64,000 bases of DNA from Agrobacterium leguminum (GTDB lineage: Bacteria > Pseudomonadota > Alphaproteobacteria > Rhizobiales > Rhizobiaceae), in contig NZ_JADQWB010000017.1 of NCBI RefSeq assembly GCF_015704895.1, positions 56,861 to 120,860 on the forward strand, written 5' to 3'. A program made the position numbers and the translations under genes. The notes under the pieces are model-generated. The model saw nothing but the letters and a program-made list of their open reading frames with translations, did no database searches and was not told the DNA's origin. This document shows positions 35,758 to 44,605 of the stretch, piece by piece (position 1 is the stretch's first letter; each line of letters starts with the position of its first letter).

Positions 35758-35842
35758 TCGCAGCCCGACCGGCCTTTTCGATGGCTCTGCCGCCACTTCG
35801 GCGTGGAATGAGAAATCTGTCATTTAGGTTCTCCAGAACAGA

Positions 35843-35866
35843 AAGCCCGGCGCGATGGCCGGGTAA
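35843..35866 (-). terminator. Terminator-like hairpin after the DUF932 gene
   Basis: On the minus strand ACCCGGC (35864-35858) pairs with GCCGGGCT (35852-35843 region) around a short loop and is followed by TTCTGTTC. It lies 40 bases downstream of the DUF932 stop. Confidence 0.5.
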
Positions 35867-35905
35867 TGAAAGGGATGGATGCGGATTTACGTTGGGCTGT
35901 CTTGG

Positions 35906-37108
35906 TCAGGCGGCGCTTTCGAGCAGTTTCTTCGCCTTGCCTTCGAGTTCGAGCCGGTTGTCCTGATGCGACTTTCCCCGCGCCAGCGCGGTGATACCCT
36001 GCACAAAGTCAAAGATGCTCTCAGGAGGCCTACCCTCTTCGGACAAAACGGTCTCGATGATCTTGCCCGTTTCGGCCTTGGAGAAACCCCGGCGGCGCAA
36101 GAACGTCTGCCGATCCTCATCATTGCGGGCAACGACGCGTTCACGGGCAGCCCTAACGCCGGCGATGAAGGGTGCCGGGGAGGAGTTTGCGAAGTTTGTC
36201 AACGCCGGAGCGGCCTCGTGGGCAAAGCGCTGTGCGGCGAATTTCGAGTGGCGGATGGTGATTTCTTCGAAATTTTCGGTGCCCCAAAGATTGCGATTGG
36301 CACACACCGCGCGGAGATAAAAGCTCGCAATTCCAAGCGTTTTCGAGCCGACCTCGCTGTTCCAGGCATAGAAACCACGGAAGTACAAATCGGGTTCGCC
36401 GTTCGGCAGGCGGCCCGCTTCGATCGGATGGGTGTCGTCACAGAGAAAGACGAACACGTCGCGATCACTGGCATAAAGCGTCGTGGTATCCTTGGTAATG
36501 TCGACGAAGGGATTGTGGGTCATGGTCGACCAGTCGAGCAAGCCCGGCACCTTCCAGATGGTGTCGCCCGTGCCGTCTCCAGCAATGTTCATAATCGCGG
36601 CGATCAGATCCTTGTCCCAGATCCGGCCGTATTCCGGACCGGTCACCGCCCGAAGTTCGAGGCGGCCGTCATCCATCTCCAGGGTTTTCACCATTTCGGT
36701 ATTAGGGTTGAGGAGCCCATGCTGAAGATTGATCGCTGCGAGCGGCGCGGGAAGCTGGCGCATGTAGCTCGCGGGCGCACCGACCAGGCTGCAAAGCTGG
36801 CCGTAGCTCCAGTGCGTCGGTGCCAGCGCCTCACGCCCGCCAGGAACGATCAGGGACAAGCGCTCGGCATTGTCGCGGGTCGCCTCGACACGGATTTCAG
36901 CGGTCTCGATCGTGCGAACACGCGCTTGCTCGGTTCTGGCGCTGACGGCGCGATGAAGATCGGAGAGCGAGAGATAGCGCTCGTCGTCCGGACGCGAGAA
37001 CCATTCTGACGACACGCGCCCAATGCGCTCGCCACGGGAGATGTCGACCTTGAAACCGGACGACGCCGGTCGTTGGGTTCGCGAGGGACTGGAAGTCATG
37101 GTGTTCAT
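35906..37108 (-). CDS. DUF932-family (YfjQ/phage-plasmid LGT) protein
   Basis: A 400-residue DUF932 protein, widespread on plasmids and phages, role unknown though often in establishment or anti-defence regions. Recognisable segments are LSLIVPGGREALAPTHWSYG, GLLDWSTMTHNPFVDITKDT, VFVFLCDDTHPIEAG and RGFYAWNSEVGSKTLGIASF followed by CANRNLWG. ATG at 37108 has GGAGAC eight bases upstream. Its leader includes a long GC hairpin (37122-37156) and an AG-rich tract (37270-37283), features shared with other backbone genes. Confidence 0.9.
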   Translation of the reverse strand: MNTMTSSPSRTQRPASSGFKVDISRGERIGRVSSEWFSRPDDERYLSLSDLHRAVSARTEQARVRTIETAEIRVEATRDNAERLSLIVPGGREALAPTHWSYGQLCSLVGAPASYMRQLPAPLAAINLQHGLLNPNTEMVKTLEMDDGRLELRAVTGPEYGRIWDKDLIAAIMNIAGDGTGDTIWKVPGLLDWSTMTHNPFVDITKDTTTLYASDRDVFVFLCDDTHPIEAGRLPNGEPDLYFRGFYAWNSEVGSKTLGIASFYLRAVCANRNLWGTENFEEITIRHSKFAAQRFAHEAAPALTNFANSSPAPFIAGVRAARERVVARNDEDRQTFLRRRGFSKAETGKIIETVLSEEGRPPESIFDFVQGITALARGKSHQDNRLELEGKAKKLLESAA

Positions 37109-37354
37109 GCTGAAGTCTCCTGTAACGAAAGAGCCCGGCTGACCGCTCTCGCGGCCAACCGGGCTGATGAAGGAAGAATTAGGTGACATTGCCGTCAGGC
37201 GGGCACCGCGATGCAGGCGATCGCGAAGGCCTTCTCTCCGGCCTTCCGGAACCGCCACCCCGCAAACGGCCCTCCCCTCCTCTTGCGACTGCGCAACAAT
37301 TGCTTCCGGTCGGACGATAAAGGTCTATATTCTGGTCAAAAGGAGATCGGATCG

Positions 37355-37635
37355 ATGAAACTGTCGGAACAGGTCAAGCCCATCAGCTACCTCAAGGCTC
37401 ATGCGCCGGAGGTCATTCGCCAGCTCGCCGATAACCGGCAGCCGGTGGTGATCACATTGCATGGCGAGGCGAAAGCCGTGCTTCAAGACGTCACGCAATA
37501 TGAAGAGACGCAGGAGACGCTGGCGCTCTTGAAGGTGCTGGCACTGACAACAAGCAGGTAGAAGACGGGAAGGTCCGCCCCGCAAAAGAGACCTTTGCGC
37601 GCCTTCGTGCGCGCTTGGCGAAGCCCGAAGCCTGA
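37355..37635 (+). pseudogene. Phd/YefM-type antitoxin, frameshifted
   Basis: MKLSEQVKPISYLKAHAPEV and VVITLHGEAKAVLQDVTQYE are the DNA-binding part of a Phd/YefM antitoxin. The frame stops after KVLALTTSR, whereas the next frame supplies the expected toxin-binding tail (NKQVEDGKVRPAKETFARLR) ending at 37633-37635. One base is missing near 37550. The truncated 68-residue form might still bind DNA. Confidence 0.75.
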
Positions 37636-37938
37636 TGCCGTATCGTGTTCTCTTTGCGGAGGATGCAGAACGGGACATCGAAGATCTCTACCGCTTCCTC
37701 GCTACCCGGGACGGAATCGGGGCGAAATCGAGGAATCCTACCTGGAGCTCGAGGATTTGCCCACCCGGGAAATGTTCCCAAGGAATTGGCGGGCCTCGGC
37801 ATCACCGAATACCGGGAATTACATCACAAGCCCTGGCGGATGATCCATCGCATCATCGGAGAGGATGTGGTCATTTGTTGTATCGTCGACGGTCGGCGAG
37901 ACATGCAATCCTTCCTCGAACGACGGCGGTTGCGCTGA
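37635..37938 (+). pseudogene. RelE/ParE-family toxin, multiply frameshifted
   Basis: The start (MPYRVLFAEDAERDIEDLYR, FLATRDG) belongs to a RelE/ParE toxin, with EIEESYLELEDLPTREMFP in a second frame and KELAGLGITEYRELHHKPWR then MIHRIIGEDVVICCIVDGRR in a third, ending at 37938. At least two indels separate these, around 37720 and 37785. Its ATG overlaps the restored antitoxin stop (TGATG). Unlike the modules at 8.3-12.6 kb, both partners are damaged here. Confidence 0.8.
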
Positions 37939-37963
37939 ATAGCACGATCCCGACGCGCTGGCG

Positions 37964-38257
37964 TCACGAGTGATGCCAAGGCAGATCCTCGACCTGCTCT
38001 GCATCGCGATCGAACAGGACATGGCTAAAGCCTTTTTGGCGCGCCCATGTCATGACGGCAAAGAGATCATCGGGAATGCGCTGGTCGGCCACGCCGGCGT
38101 TTTCATCATGGGCGTAGAAGAACCAGCCGTAATCGGCGTAGCTCCCTCCGACGCAGGGCCATTCCGCGCAGGGTGTAATGTCGAGAATTTTCGCGGTTGC
38201 GGCGGTCACATGACCGGTCGAGATGGTCACGAATGCGCGGATTTCGAATGTCGTCAT
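37964..38257 (-). CDS. DUF5983-family protein
   Basis: A 97-residue protein resembling DUF5983 proteins of rhizobial plasmids: TFEIRAFVTISTGHVTAATA, GGSYADYGWFFYAHDENAGV and RIPDDLFAVMTWARQKGFSH then VLFDRD. Function unknown, cytosolic. ATG at 38257. It lies in a run of minus-strand plasmid backbone genes with the ArdB gene upstream. Confidence 0.8.
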   Translation of the reverse strand: MTTFEIRAFVTISTGHVTAATAKILDITPCAEWPCVGGSYADYGWFFYAHDENAGVADQRIPDDLFAVMTWARQKGFSHVLFDRDAEQVEDLPWHHS

Positions 38258-38370
38258 CAGTTTCGACCTTTCCCGATTACGGGAGGGCTCGTCCGGGCGG
38301 CACACCGTCCGGATCGATCCACTCAGACTGCTGGATAGCTACGCCCTCGAGGCAGGCGCACATTGATACC

Positions 38371-38792
38371 TCAGTCGATCGCCTCCATAATTTGTGCGGC
38401 TTCAGGATGCTCCGCTGAATAAACATAGAGGCGGCCATAGGCTTCCAAGAGACGGTCGGACGGATGCCGGAAGGAGAGATGCGAGAAAGCAAAAAGCGTG
38501 GCGATAATCCCCGCAGCCCCCGCCGATACGTCCTCCTGAAACCCGGTGATTTCGCCGGTGATTCGAAAGCGCGATCTGGATCGCGGGGCCAGAAACAGCG
38601 GCGTACCTTGATGCTCATAGAAGTCCCAGAACCCGCCGCGGTAGTCGAGAGGGCTCAGCCGTTCCATGAGGCTGTAAACAGCGTTCTCGCCGATGATCAG
38701 CAGCGAGCGCCCGAACAGGGTCGGGAGGAATTTTAAACGGCGCTCGTCAGGAACAATGGCGGCGGATTAGGGGCCAGTTTCGAATACAGACA
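38371..38792 (-). pseudogene. ardB: ArdB/KlcA-type antirestriction protein with an in-frame stop at codon 9
   Basis: The frame contains KFLPTLFGRSLLIIGENAVY, SPLDYRGGFWDFYEHQGTP, LFLAPRSRSRFRI and SAGAAGIIATLFAFSHLSF, the ArdB family that protects incoming plasmid DNA from type I restriction. The natural start, ATG at 38792 (MSVFETGP), is followed at once by TAA (38768-38766); after it the frame runs uninterrupted for about 130 codons. No ATG lies before the domain, so full-length product would need readthrough or a non-standard start. A single base change explains it, so loss may be recent. Confidence 0.75.
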
Positions 38793-38950
38793 TCGATCTT
38801 TCTCCAGAGAGGCGAGTGGGTCAGTACGGGCGACCCTCTCTCGACCGACCGCCTGGTTCGCCCTCTCCCGGCCCCTCTCCTCCTCTTCCCGGTTGACCAA
38901 CGCCCACCCGCGCCGGCCGCGCTCGAAAAGTTTCAGCGGTCCACCTGCGA

Positions 38951-39607
38951 TCAATCTGGATGGAGACGACGGGCCGCAGACCGGATCGCTGTCATTGCCG
39001 CGTGAAATTCGGCGTTACTCACCACGTCGGAGAGATCCACCATTGTGATGGTGGTCTCGCAAGCCGACTGGATCTCTTCGTCGGTCACCGAATCCGTCAA
39101 AAGTGATCCGAAGCCGTCATCGACATCGAGTACCGCGACTATCGCGCTGCGGACCCGGTCTTCGTGCAAGCGCGCAAGAACATGGCTTGCCCTCGATGCG
39201 TCGATCGGCTCTTGGGGATCGGCTGCACAGGCGAGAATTGCCTCACCTCGCGCGATTGCACACGCCGCCTTGGCCAACCAGTACGACGGCGAAGCTCGCG
39301 GCGCATGTGCATCGTGGACCATCATCTTCAGCAGTCCGAGCAATATCTCGAAGTGGTCGGCACGACGCTGGACCGCTTCGTCGAACTGGGACGGCACGGG
39401 GATCGATGATCCGGTATAATGAGCCTTTTCGCCTTTCCAAATGCCGGTGACGTGTACCTCACCGGAGGCATCATAATCCTTCTGCAAAGATTCCCAGTTG
39501 TCGTCGACGAGCGCGGCCTTGCAGGCCTCCTCCGGCGTGTCGGCGATGTAGGTGCCATGCCGAAATATCGGCAGGGTATAGGTCGTTTCGATCGTGTAAG
39601 CGGGCAT
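38951..39607 (-). CDS. Conserved hypothetical plasmid protein
   Basis: A 218-residue soluble protein. The N-terminus (MPAYTIETTYTLPIFRHGTY, IADTPEEACKAALVDDNWES) resembles a small beta-rich domain seen at the start of several plasmid-borne rhizobial proteins; the C-terminal part is helical and acidic. Function unknown. ATG at 39607. A terminator hairpin separates it from the ParB-like gene upstream on the same strand. Confidence 0.7.
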   Translation of the reverse strand: MPAYTIETTYTLPIFRHGTYIADTPEEACKAALVDDNWESLQKDYDASGEVHVTGIWKGEKAHYTGSSIPVPSQFDEAVQRRADHFEILLGLLKMMVHDAHAPRASPSYWLAKAACAIARGEAILACAADPQEPIDASRASHVLARLHEDRVRSAIVAVLDVDDGFGSLLTDSVTDEEIQSACETTITMVDLSDVVSNAEFHAAMTAIRSAARRLHPD

Positions 39608-39619
39608 GACGGCGCTCCT

Positions 39620-39656
39620 GAAAAACACGGAAGCCCGGCTCTCGTCCGGGCTTCCG
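39620..39656 (-). terminator. Rho-independent terminator after the ParB-like gene
   Basis: On the minus strand CGGAAGCCCGG (39656-39646) pairs perfectly with CCGGGCTTCCG (39638-39628) around a seven-base loop, followed by TGTTTTT. It lies 21 bases after the ParB-like stop. Confidence 0.8.
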
Positions 39657-39677
39657 TTAGGGCGGGCTTTGGCGTGG

Positions 39678-41822
39678 TTACTCGGCGGCTTCGAGATGAT
39701 CACCGTCGTCGTCCGGATCGGTGGATACCTCCTCCGCATCCTGGTCCCCGGTCAGGAAGGCCGGCAGATCGACGTCGTCAGGTTGGGCGGCATCGTCTTC
39801 GATACCGTCGTCGGTCACCGTCGCATCAACCTGAGTGACCGTGGTCGTTGCGGCGACCGGAAGCCGCAGCACTTCGGGGAGCCATCCGCTGCCTTCCAGC
39901 AAACGGGCCGCCTCGCGCGCCATGTCGGGCTTCTTCAGATGATTGATAAGCTGTGCCGACTGTTCGCCCTTTGCCTCGCGGACCGCCTGCAGGATATGCG
40001 CCTTGGTCACACGCTCGAGGTAGTTGTCGACCGTCGGCGTCCAGCCCGCTTCCACCATGCCAAAACCGAGCGAACGGGCGAGCTGTCGGGCATGGATGTT
40101 TTCCTTGCCCCGCTTGTTCCATGCCTGGACCGTGGTGTTCACCGACAGCGAGACGCAATGCGCAAACAGCGCCATGCGGCTGGTTTCATCGAGCGAGACC
40201 AAATAGTCCCAGACCTCGTCAGCGTTCGCGGGAAGATCATGACCCCACGATTCCTGCCGCTGTTCGATCTCTTTCGCCCAGACCGTATCGCCGAGCCCCT
40301 GTGCCTGACCGAATGTGGTATGCTGGAGCGTGATCTCCAGGCACGAGTCCGCCCCGTATCTGTAGAAGATCTTGAGGACGGCGACATGGAGCGCGGCGAC
40401 GAATGCCATCACAGGATCGTTCGCCAGCGCATTGCGAAGAGCGACGGTGCGGGCGGCCGTCAGATCTTCGATGACGCGATCGGAAAGAGGGCGAAGCTTT
40501 CCGTCGTCGTCTTCCGGCTCTTCAACGCCGGCAGGCTTGCCGTTGATCGAAACGCCACCGTTCACCGAGGCAGCAACGGTGTCTTTTCCGCCATGACCGT
40601 CTCCGTCATCGGTATCAGCGTCATCCGCCTCGACAGCGGGCTCATCCTCTGGCCGGACGAAACCACGTTCGATCTTCAGTTCACCGCTGCCGGCAAGCGA
40701 GATAAAGGCGCCGCCGCGCGCGACGTCTTCCGGATCGAAGACATAGGGCCGGTCGTTCAACGCATCCAGTTCATTCCCGAGCTCTTCAAGTCGAGCTTCT
40801 GTTTCCTCGGAGTAGTCTTCCGTCTCGGCATAGTCGGCGTCGAGCTTGTCATACTCCGCCTTCAGGGCGTCATGACGAGCAAGCTCTTCCTCCGTATATT
40901 CCGCCTGTTTGCCGTAGAAACGGCGAAGGCCGGAGGTATGACCATATGAGAAGTCGAAGGCCGCCTCGACCCATTTCCAGCCTTCTTCGGCCTTCAGCGC
41001 CTCCGCGTCGGCGGTCAGCCTTTCGATCACGAGCTGTTCGAGCAGCGCCGGATCCTGCAGCCATCCGCCATTGTCCGGTTCGAACAGATCGCGCATGACG
41101 ACACCGCCGGCAGCCTCGTAAACGTCGATGCCGACATAGGTGGCGCGGCGATCGGCGGCCCGGACCGCGGTTTCCGTCAGCATGCGGCGGATGTAATTGG
41201 CATCCTGGCTATAGGACCGCGAGACCGTGTCCCAAACCTGCTCCTGGCGAGCGTGGTCATTGGTGATCGAGAATGCCATGACCTGGCCGAGCTTCATCTC
41301 GTCATTCGCGTAGATCTCCAGAAGCCGCGGCGAGACCGACGCCAGCCGCAAACGCTGCTTCACCGTCGCAACCGAGATATGGAGGCGTGCGGCGATCTCC
41401 TCCTCGTCGAGCCCCTGTTCGCGGAGCTTCATGATGGCCCGAAACTCATCGAGCGGATGAAGATCTACGCGCTTGATGTTTTCGGCGAGCGAGTCCTCGA
41501 CTTCAGGCGTTTCGCCCTTGCTGACGATGCACGGAACCGCTGCTGTCTTCGACAGCTTCTTCTGGCTGACCAGCAGTTCCAGCGCGCGATAGCGACGACC
41601 GCCGGCCGGGATACGGTAAATTCCGGTCTCGGCGCCGTCAGCATCGATCTCGGCGCGGACGTTGAGACTCGTCAGCAGTCCGCGATGGGCAATGTCTTCG
41701 GCAAGTTCCTCGATCGAGACGCCCGCCTTGATCTTGCGAACGTTCTGCTGGCTCAAAACGAGCTTGTTGAATGGGATGTCACGCCCGGCATTGAGCGTGA
41801 TTTTCTGGATGGCCTGTGCCAT
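39678..41822 (-). CDS. Large ParB-like nuclease/partition-domain protein
   Basis: A 714-residue protein. Residues about 12-110 form a ParB/Spo0J N-terminal domain (PFNKLVLSQQNVRKIKAGVS, ELAEDIAHRGLLTSLNV, YRIPAGGRRYRALELL), followed by a KorB/ParB-type helix-turn-helix region (EFRAIMKLREQGLDEEEIAA, RLHISVATVKQRLRLASVSP). The C-terminal 500 residues are acidic and of unknown fold. Length is more than twice that of true partition ParB, and no parA is nearby, so it belongs to the plasmid-backbone paralogue group rather than the partition system. ATG at 41822 follows GGAG; its leader has a perfect 10-base inverted repeat. Confidence 0.9.
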   Translation of the reverse strand: MAQAIQKITLNAGRDIPFNKLVLSQQNVRKIKAGVSIEELAEDIAHRGLLTSLNVRAEIDADGAETGIYRIPAGGRRYRALELLVSQKKLSKTAAVPCIVSKGETPEVEDSLAENIKRVDLHPLDEFRAIMKLREQGLDEEEIAARLHISVATVKQRLRLASVSPRLLEIYANDEMKLGQVMAFSITNDHARQEQVWDTVSRSYSQDANYIRRMLTETAVRAADRRATYVGIDVYEAAGGVVMRDLFEPDNGGWLQDPALLEQLVIERLTADAEALKAEEGWKWVEAAFDFSYGHTSGLRRFYGKQAEYTEEELARHDALKAEYDKLDADYAETEDYSEETEARLEELGNELDALNDRPYVFDPEDVARGGAFISLAGSGELKIERGFVRPEDEPAVEADDADTDDGDGHGGKDTVAASVNGGVSINGKPAGVEEPEDDDGKLRPLSDRVIEDLTAARTVALRNALANDPVMAFVAALHVAVLKIFYRYGADSCLEITLQHTTFGQAQGLGDTVWAKEIEQRQESWGHDLPANADEVWDYLVSLDETSRMALFAHCVSLSVNTTVQAWNKRGKENIHARQLARSLGFGMVEAGWTPTVDNYLERVTKAHILQAVREAKGEQSAQLINHLKKPDMAREAARLLEGSGWLPEVLRLPVAATTTVTQVDATVTDDGIEDDAAQPDDVDLPAFLTGDQDAEEVSTDPDDDGDHLEAAE

Positions 41823-41832
41823 ATTGTTTCTC

Positions 41833-41879
41833 CGTGGCGGATCGGCCGGAGCCTTCTCCGACAACCACAATCCGCCACG
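41833..41879 (-). promoter_or_regulatory. Inverted repeat in the leader of the ParB-like gene
   Basis: CGTGGCGGAT (41833-41842) and ATCCGCCACG (41870-41879) are exact complements separated by 27 bases, beginning 11 bases upstream of the start codon. It could form a leader hairpin that occludes the ribosome site or be an operator. An AG-rich tract (41883-41905, minus strand) follows immediately upstream. Confidence 0.55.
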
Positions 41880-42471
41880 AACTCTCCTTCCCCCCTCTCC
41901 CTCCGGCCGCATCCGCCGCCCTCACCGCTCTGCGCCGGCATTCTCTGCATCACCGGTCCCGGAAAAGCCCAGACAGCCGGCCAGAGAGGATCGTCTTACG
42001 ATGTTCCATCGCCAGCGGCTCTCCGATTCAGCCTCCCTGCCCTGCTTTCGGCGCACGGTCGCGAGATCGATGCCGAAGATTTCTGTAAGGCACTCGCAGG
42101 CAGAAAGGCGGCCAGAAGTTCGCCTTTACAAAAGCGCAAGTGCGCTTCGCACAGGCGGCATGGCGCAACGTGACACGTTCGTTTCTGATCTGTGCACGAA
42201 GCTCGATATCGAGCGCGCCATTCTACCGGAAATACCGGCGCGCAGGGTGAACTTAGGGATTATAGCAAGCGCGTCCTTGGCTTGGAGGGGCATTTCACCT
42301 GAAAGCCCCATGTGGGCGCCTCGAAGCACCGTCACCACCAGTTCGACGCTATTCTTATCAGTACCAGATTGGGTTCAAGCTGGAGGTCCCAGACCTTGGC
42401 GCCGGTCATTTCTATGCCGCTGTGCTCCGCGTTATCGCTAGCGTGTTTCAGAGAACCGTTTGATCTCATCA

Positions 42472-42727
42472 CTATTGGTCGTTCTGGACATTTCGTTGTT
42501 TCAATTCCGGGATATCTTCGGGGCCAAACGTTCCATTTGAGAGTGGCGGCCTCTGAACGGACTTGCCGTGCTCCATCTTCTGCCAATAACCCGCCGGAGG
42601 CCGGGCTACGTCACAGGCATCACAGGCTTTGGCCAAATGAATCGGGTCAAGCCCGTATTCCTGAGCGATTGTTCTCAGCGGCTTGGTCCAGACAAGGTTG
42701 TAGAGCTTGGCGCGTTAATTCCGGCAT
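42472..42727 (-). pseudogene. Remnant of a plasmid protein with VW...GYW motifs
   Basis: From the ATG at 42727 the DNA reads MPELTR, then after an apparent two-base deletion KLYNLVWTKPLRTIAQEYGL, DPIHLAKACDACDVARPPAG, YWQKMEHGKSVQRPPL, and stops at 42472-42474. The VWxxP ... PPxGYWxKxxxGK pattern occurs in the N-terminal helix-turn-helix-like region of hypothetical proteins in rhizobial accessory DNA, which are normally much longer. This copy is truncated and frameshifted. From 41906 to 42471 I see no gene. Confidence 0.55.
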
Positions 42728-42823
42728 GATAAAATATCACCTCTCCTTGCTATATATCATCATACGTCGATGCTTAACGACCGGCATTAATGTTGCTGAA
42801 ATACCTTTCCATCCGTCCTCGAT

Positions 42824-43075
42824 TCACCGGACCGAAAACCTGTTTATCAAAAACCCCAGAAGCAATTGAATGGCAAGACCGGCGACGCCGACGCTGAGAA
42901 GATGTCCAGCAAGAACCAAAAAAATCGGTAGACAGAATGATCTTGTGAGAACCCGCGCTGTTGGAATAAAGCGACGCGTCGAGGACTGTAGACTGTTCCC
43001 GCGTCCGCGATCTGGCGATATGACATTGATCAGTTCTATGGTGAGGTGCCCGCGATTTCTCTTCAGTTCTCGCAT
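42824..43075 (-). CDS. Possible small membrane protein
   Basis: An 83-residue frame ending in a hydrophobic stretch (TRSFCLPIFLVLAGHLLSVG, VAGLAIQLLLGFLINRF). It could be a small inner-membrane protein, but the start (ATG 43075) lacks a clear ribosome site and no family is recognised. The region 43076-43300 holds nothing I can support. Confidence 0.3.
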   Translation of the reverse strand: MRELKRNRGHLTIELINVISPDRGRGNSLQSSTRRFIPTARVLTRSFCLPIFLVLAGHLLSVGVAGLAIQLLLGFLINRFSVR

Positions 43076-43301
43076 CCCGGCCACAATTCCCCTGCTCCCG
43101 GCGCTTCGCGCCAATGGAACGAGCGGGGATCAAGCCGGCATAGGCGTTTCAGGATTACTTAGCGAGATGTCATAAGTCTTAGGCTGGGGAGGTACGCCGC
43201 GACGACAGCGATCATCTTGCTCCCATCGCCTCCGAAAGCAGACGAACACAGACCGCAGTTTTCTCATTCGCTGCCGAATGAATTCGAGATATCGAAGTCG
43301 T

Positions 43302-43889
43302 CTATGGTGCCAACCCGACTCCATATCGAGCACCGGTCTCCCAGAACCATTCCTGGTCGAGATTCAGTTCCCGGGACGTTTCCACGATAGCTGATTCCGC
43401 GCGATCGAAGATCGCATAGCAGATCTCGGTATCATCGTGGCGCGCGTGATAGACAATTCCATCTGCCCTGACAGGGTGGTCAAACAGCGCCTTTGACCAG
43501 GCCTGAGCCGCATCATAAGGAAGCCCGGAATGCGGGATTTCCGCCGTCGCCCCAACAATCGCAAGTCCCGGACCGGTCAGATCGATCAGCTTCAGCGGCG
43601 ACACAGTTTCAAGCCGAACATATCCTTTGCGTTTCAAAAAGCCAGCGTCGATCAGCGTGTTTCCTGGTGAGCGCAAGAACGTCTCGGCAAACGCACCGTT
43701 GACGAGCTTCGCGACATAGAGCACGCCGTAAGAGCCATCAGGAGCGTTGAAGCGGCCAGTCCTGGATCGGTCAAAAAAGATGGGTTCGTATATAGCCGTG
43801 TAGAAGCGATGGGTTTCACTCCCTGCGGGGAGTGAAACAATCTCGGGAGTACGACTATGCAGGTCTGGCGGTGGCAGTGGGACGGTCAC
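43302..43889 (-). CDS. RES-domain toxin (NAD-targeting type II toxin), module 1
   Basis: A 195-residue RES-domain toxin. Relatives degrade NAD+ and stop growth. The fold marks are ETHRFYTAIYEPIFFDRSRT, the GRFNAPDGSYGVLYVAKLV strand with conserved Arg and Tyr, GAFAETFLR with the conserved Glu, and YDAAQAWSKALFDHPV with GIVYHARHDDTE near the end. Its ATG overlaps the antitoxin stop (ATGA). Length and motifs appear complete, so the module should be active. It lies immediately downstream of the virB operon on the same strand. Confidence 0.87.
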   Translation of the reverse strand: MTVPLPPPDLHSRTPEIVSLPAGSETHRFYTAIYEPIFFDRSRTGRFNAPDGSYGVLYVAKLVNGAFAETFLRSPGNTLIDAGFLKRKGYVRLETVSPLKLIDLTGPGLAIVGATAEIPHSGLPYDAAQAWSKALFDHPVRADGIVYHARHDDTEICYAIFDRAESAIVETSRELNLDQEWFWETGARYGVGLAP

Positions 43890-44584
43890 GCGCCCTGCTC
43901 ACCGTAGCGGTTCGCCGCTTCGAGGACCAACGGAAGGTTCCCTTCTCGCAGGACCTCGATCGGCTTTTTCCCACCCAAGCGATCATCCGGCCGCGCAAGG
44001 AAGTTCAGCACAGCCCAGGGGCTTTCGACGGGAAGCGCGTCCTGTACCTCCTTGAGACCTGCCACCACGCTACCGTCACGATTGAACTGAAGCGTCGGAT
44101 AGCAGCGCCGGTTGCTCGGGCCGGGAACAGCCAGCAAACTTCCCTCTTGCACGCGCTTGTCGACCGCCTGGCGGGAAACCCCATGCAGGAGTGTCCTGAC
44201 CTGCTCCAGATCATAGGCGCCGCCCGCTGCCTTTAGATCGTTCTGTGCGATTCGAACGCCCTGAAGCACAGCCTGGCTGCGTGCGTCCGGTTCGAAAGCC
44301 GTCTTGTTGACCGTGCTGGTTGTCTCGGCACGTTCTTTGGCCCTGGCAAGTTGGCGCATTCTTCGAACGACCATGCTATTGCCGCGAAAGCGCTTGCCGA
44401 CGGTCCGGGCGACAGAACTCGCGGTTTCCGGCTTCGAGGTCACGACGGCAAGCCGTGCGCCCGCAGGCAATTGGAATCCAGCAACCCCCTCGAAAGGGTT
44501 CGCATCAAGAACGAACATCGTCATGATGCCGTTCGGCGTCTTAGAGGTGGTTTTCGACGTCTTGGACTGGGTTTTCTGGGCCAT
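43886..44584 (-). CDS. Xre/MbcA-type antitoxin of RES module 1
   Basis: A 232-residue antitoxin. After a basic N-terminus (TKSQSKTSKTTSK-like Lys/Thr run) and a central helical region, residues about 125-230 form the DNA-binding and toxin-binding part: DLEQVRTLLHGVSRQAVDKR, YPTLQFNRDGSVVAGLKEVQ, and DDRLGGKKPIEVLREGN, the signature of the Xre/MbcA/ParS C-terminal domain. The same pattern occurs in the second module at 55.9 kb. ATG at 44584, with TTGTC/GACAA operator-like arms 40 bases upstream. Confidence 0.8.
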   Translation of the reverse strand: MAQKTQSKTSKTTSKTPNGIMTMFVLDANPFEGVAGFQLPAGARLAVVTSKPETASSVARTVGKRFRGNSMVVRRMRQLARAKERAETTSTVNKTAFEPDARSQAVLQGVRIAQNDLKAAGGAYDLEQVRTLLHGVSRQAVDKRVQEGSLLAVPGPSNRRCYPTLQFNRDGSVVAGLKEVQDALPVESPWAVLNFLARPDDRLGGKKPIEVLREGNLPLVLEAANRYGEQGA

Positions 44585-44605
44585 AGCGGTTCTCCTGAAG
44601 AGAAG

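Noticed and set aside
39606..40949. A 447-codon plus-strand open frame
   Set aside because: Antisense to the ParB-like gene, which has recognisable ParB and helix-turn-helix segments.
42774..43133. A 119-codon minus-strand frame resembling a transposase tail
   Set aside because: Beyond a basic stretch it has no motif of any IS family I know, and the overlapping membrane-like frame is equally plausible.
43813..43835. CACTCCC/GGGAGTG hairpin as a terminator
   Set aside because: It lies inside the RES toxin coding sequence near its start and has no T tract.
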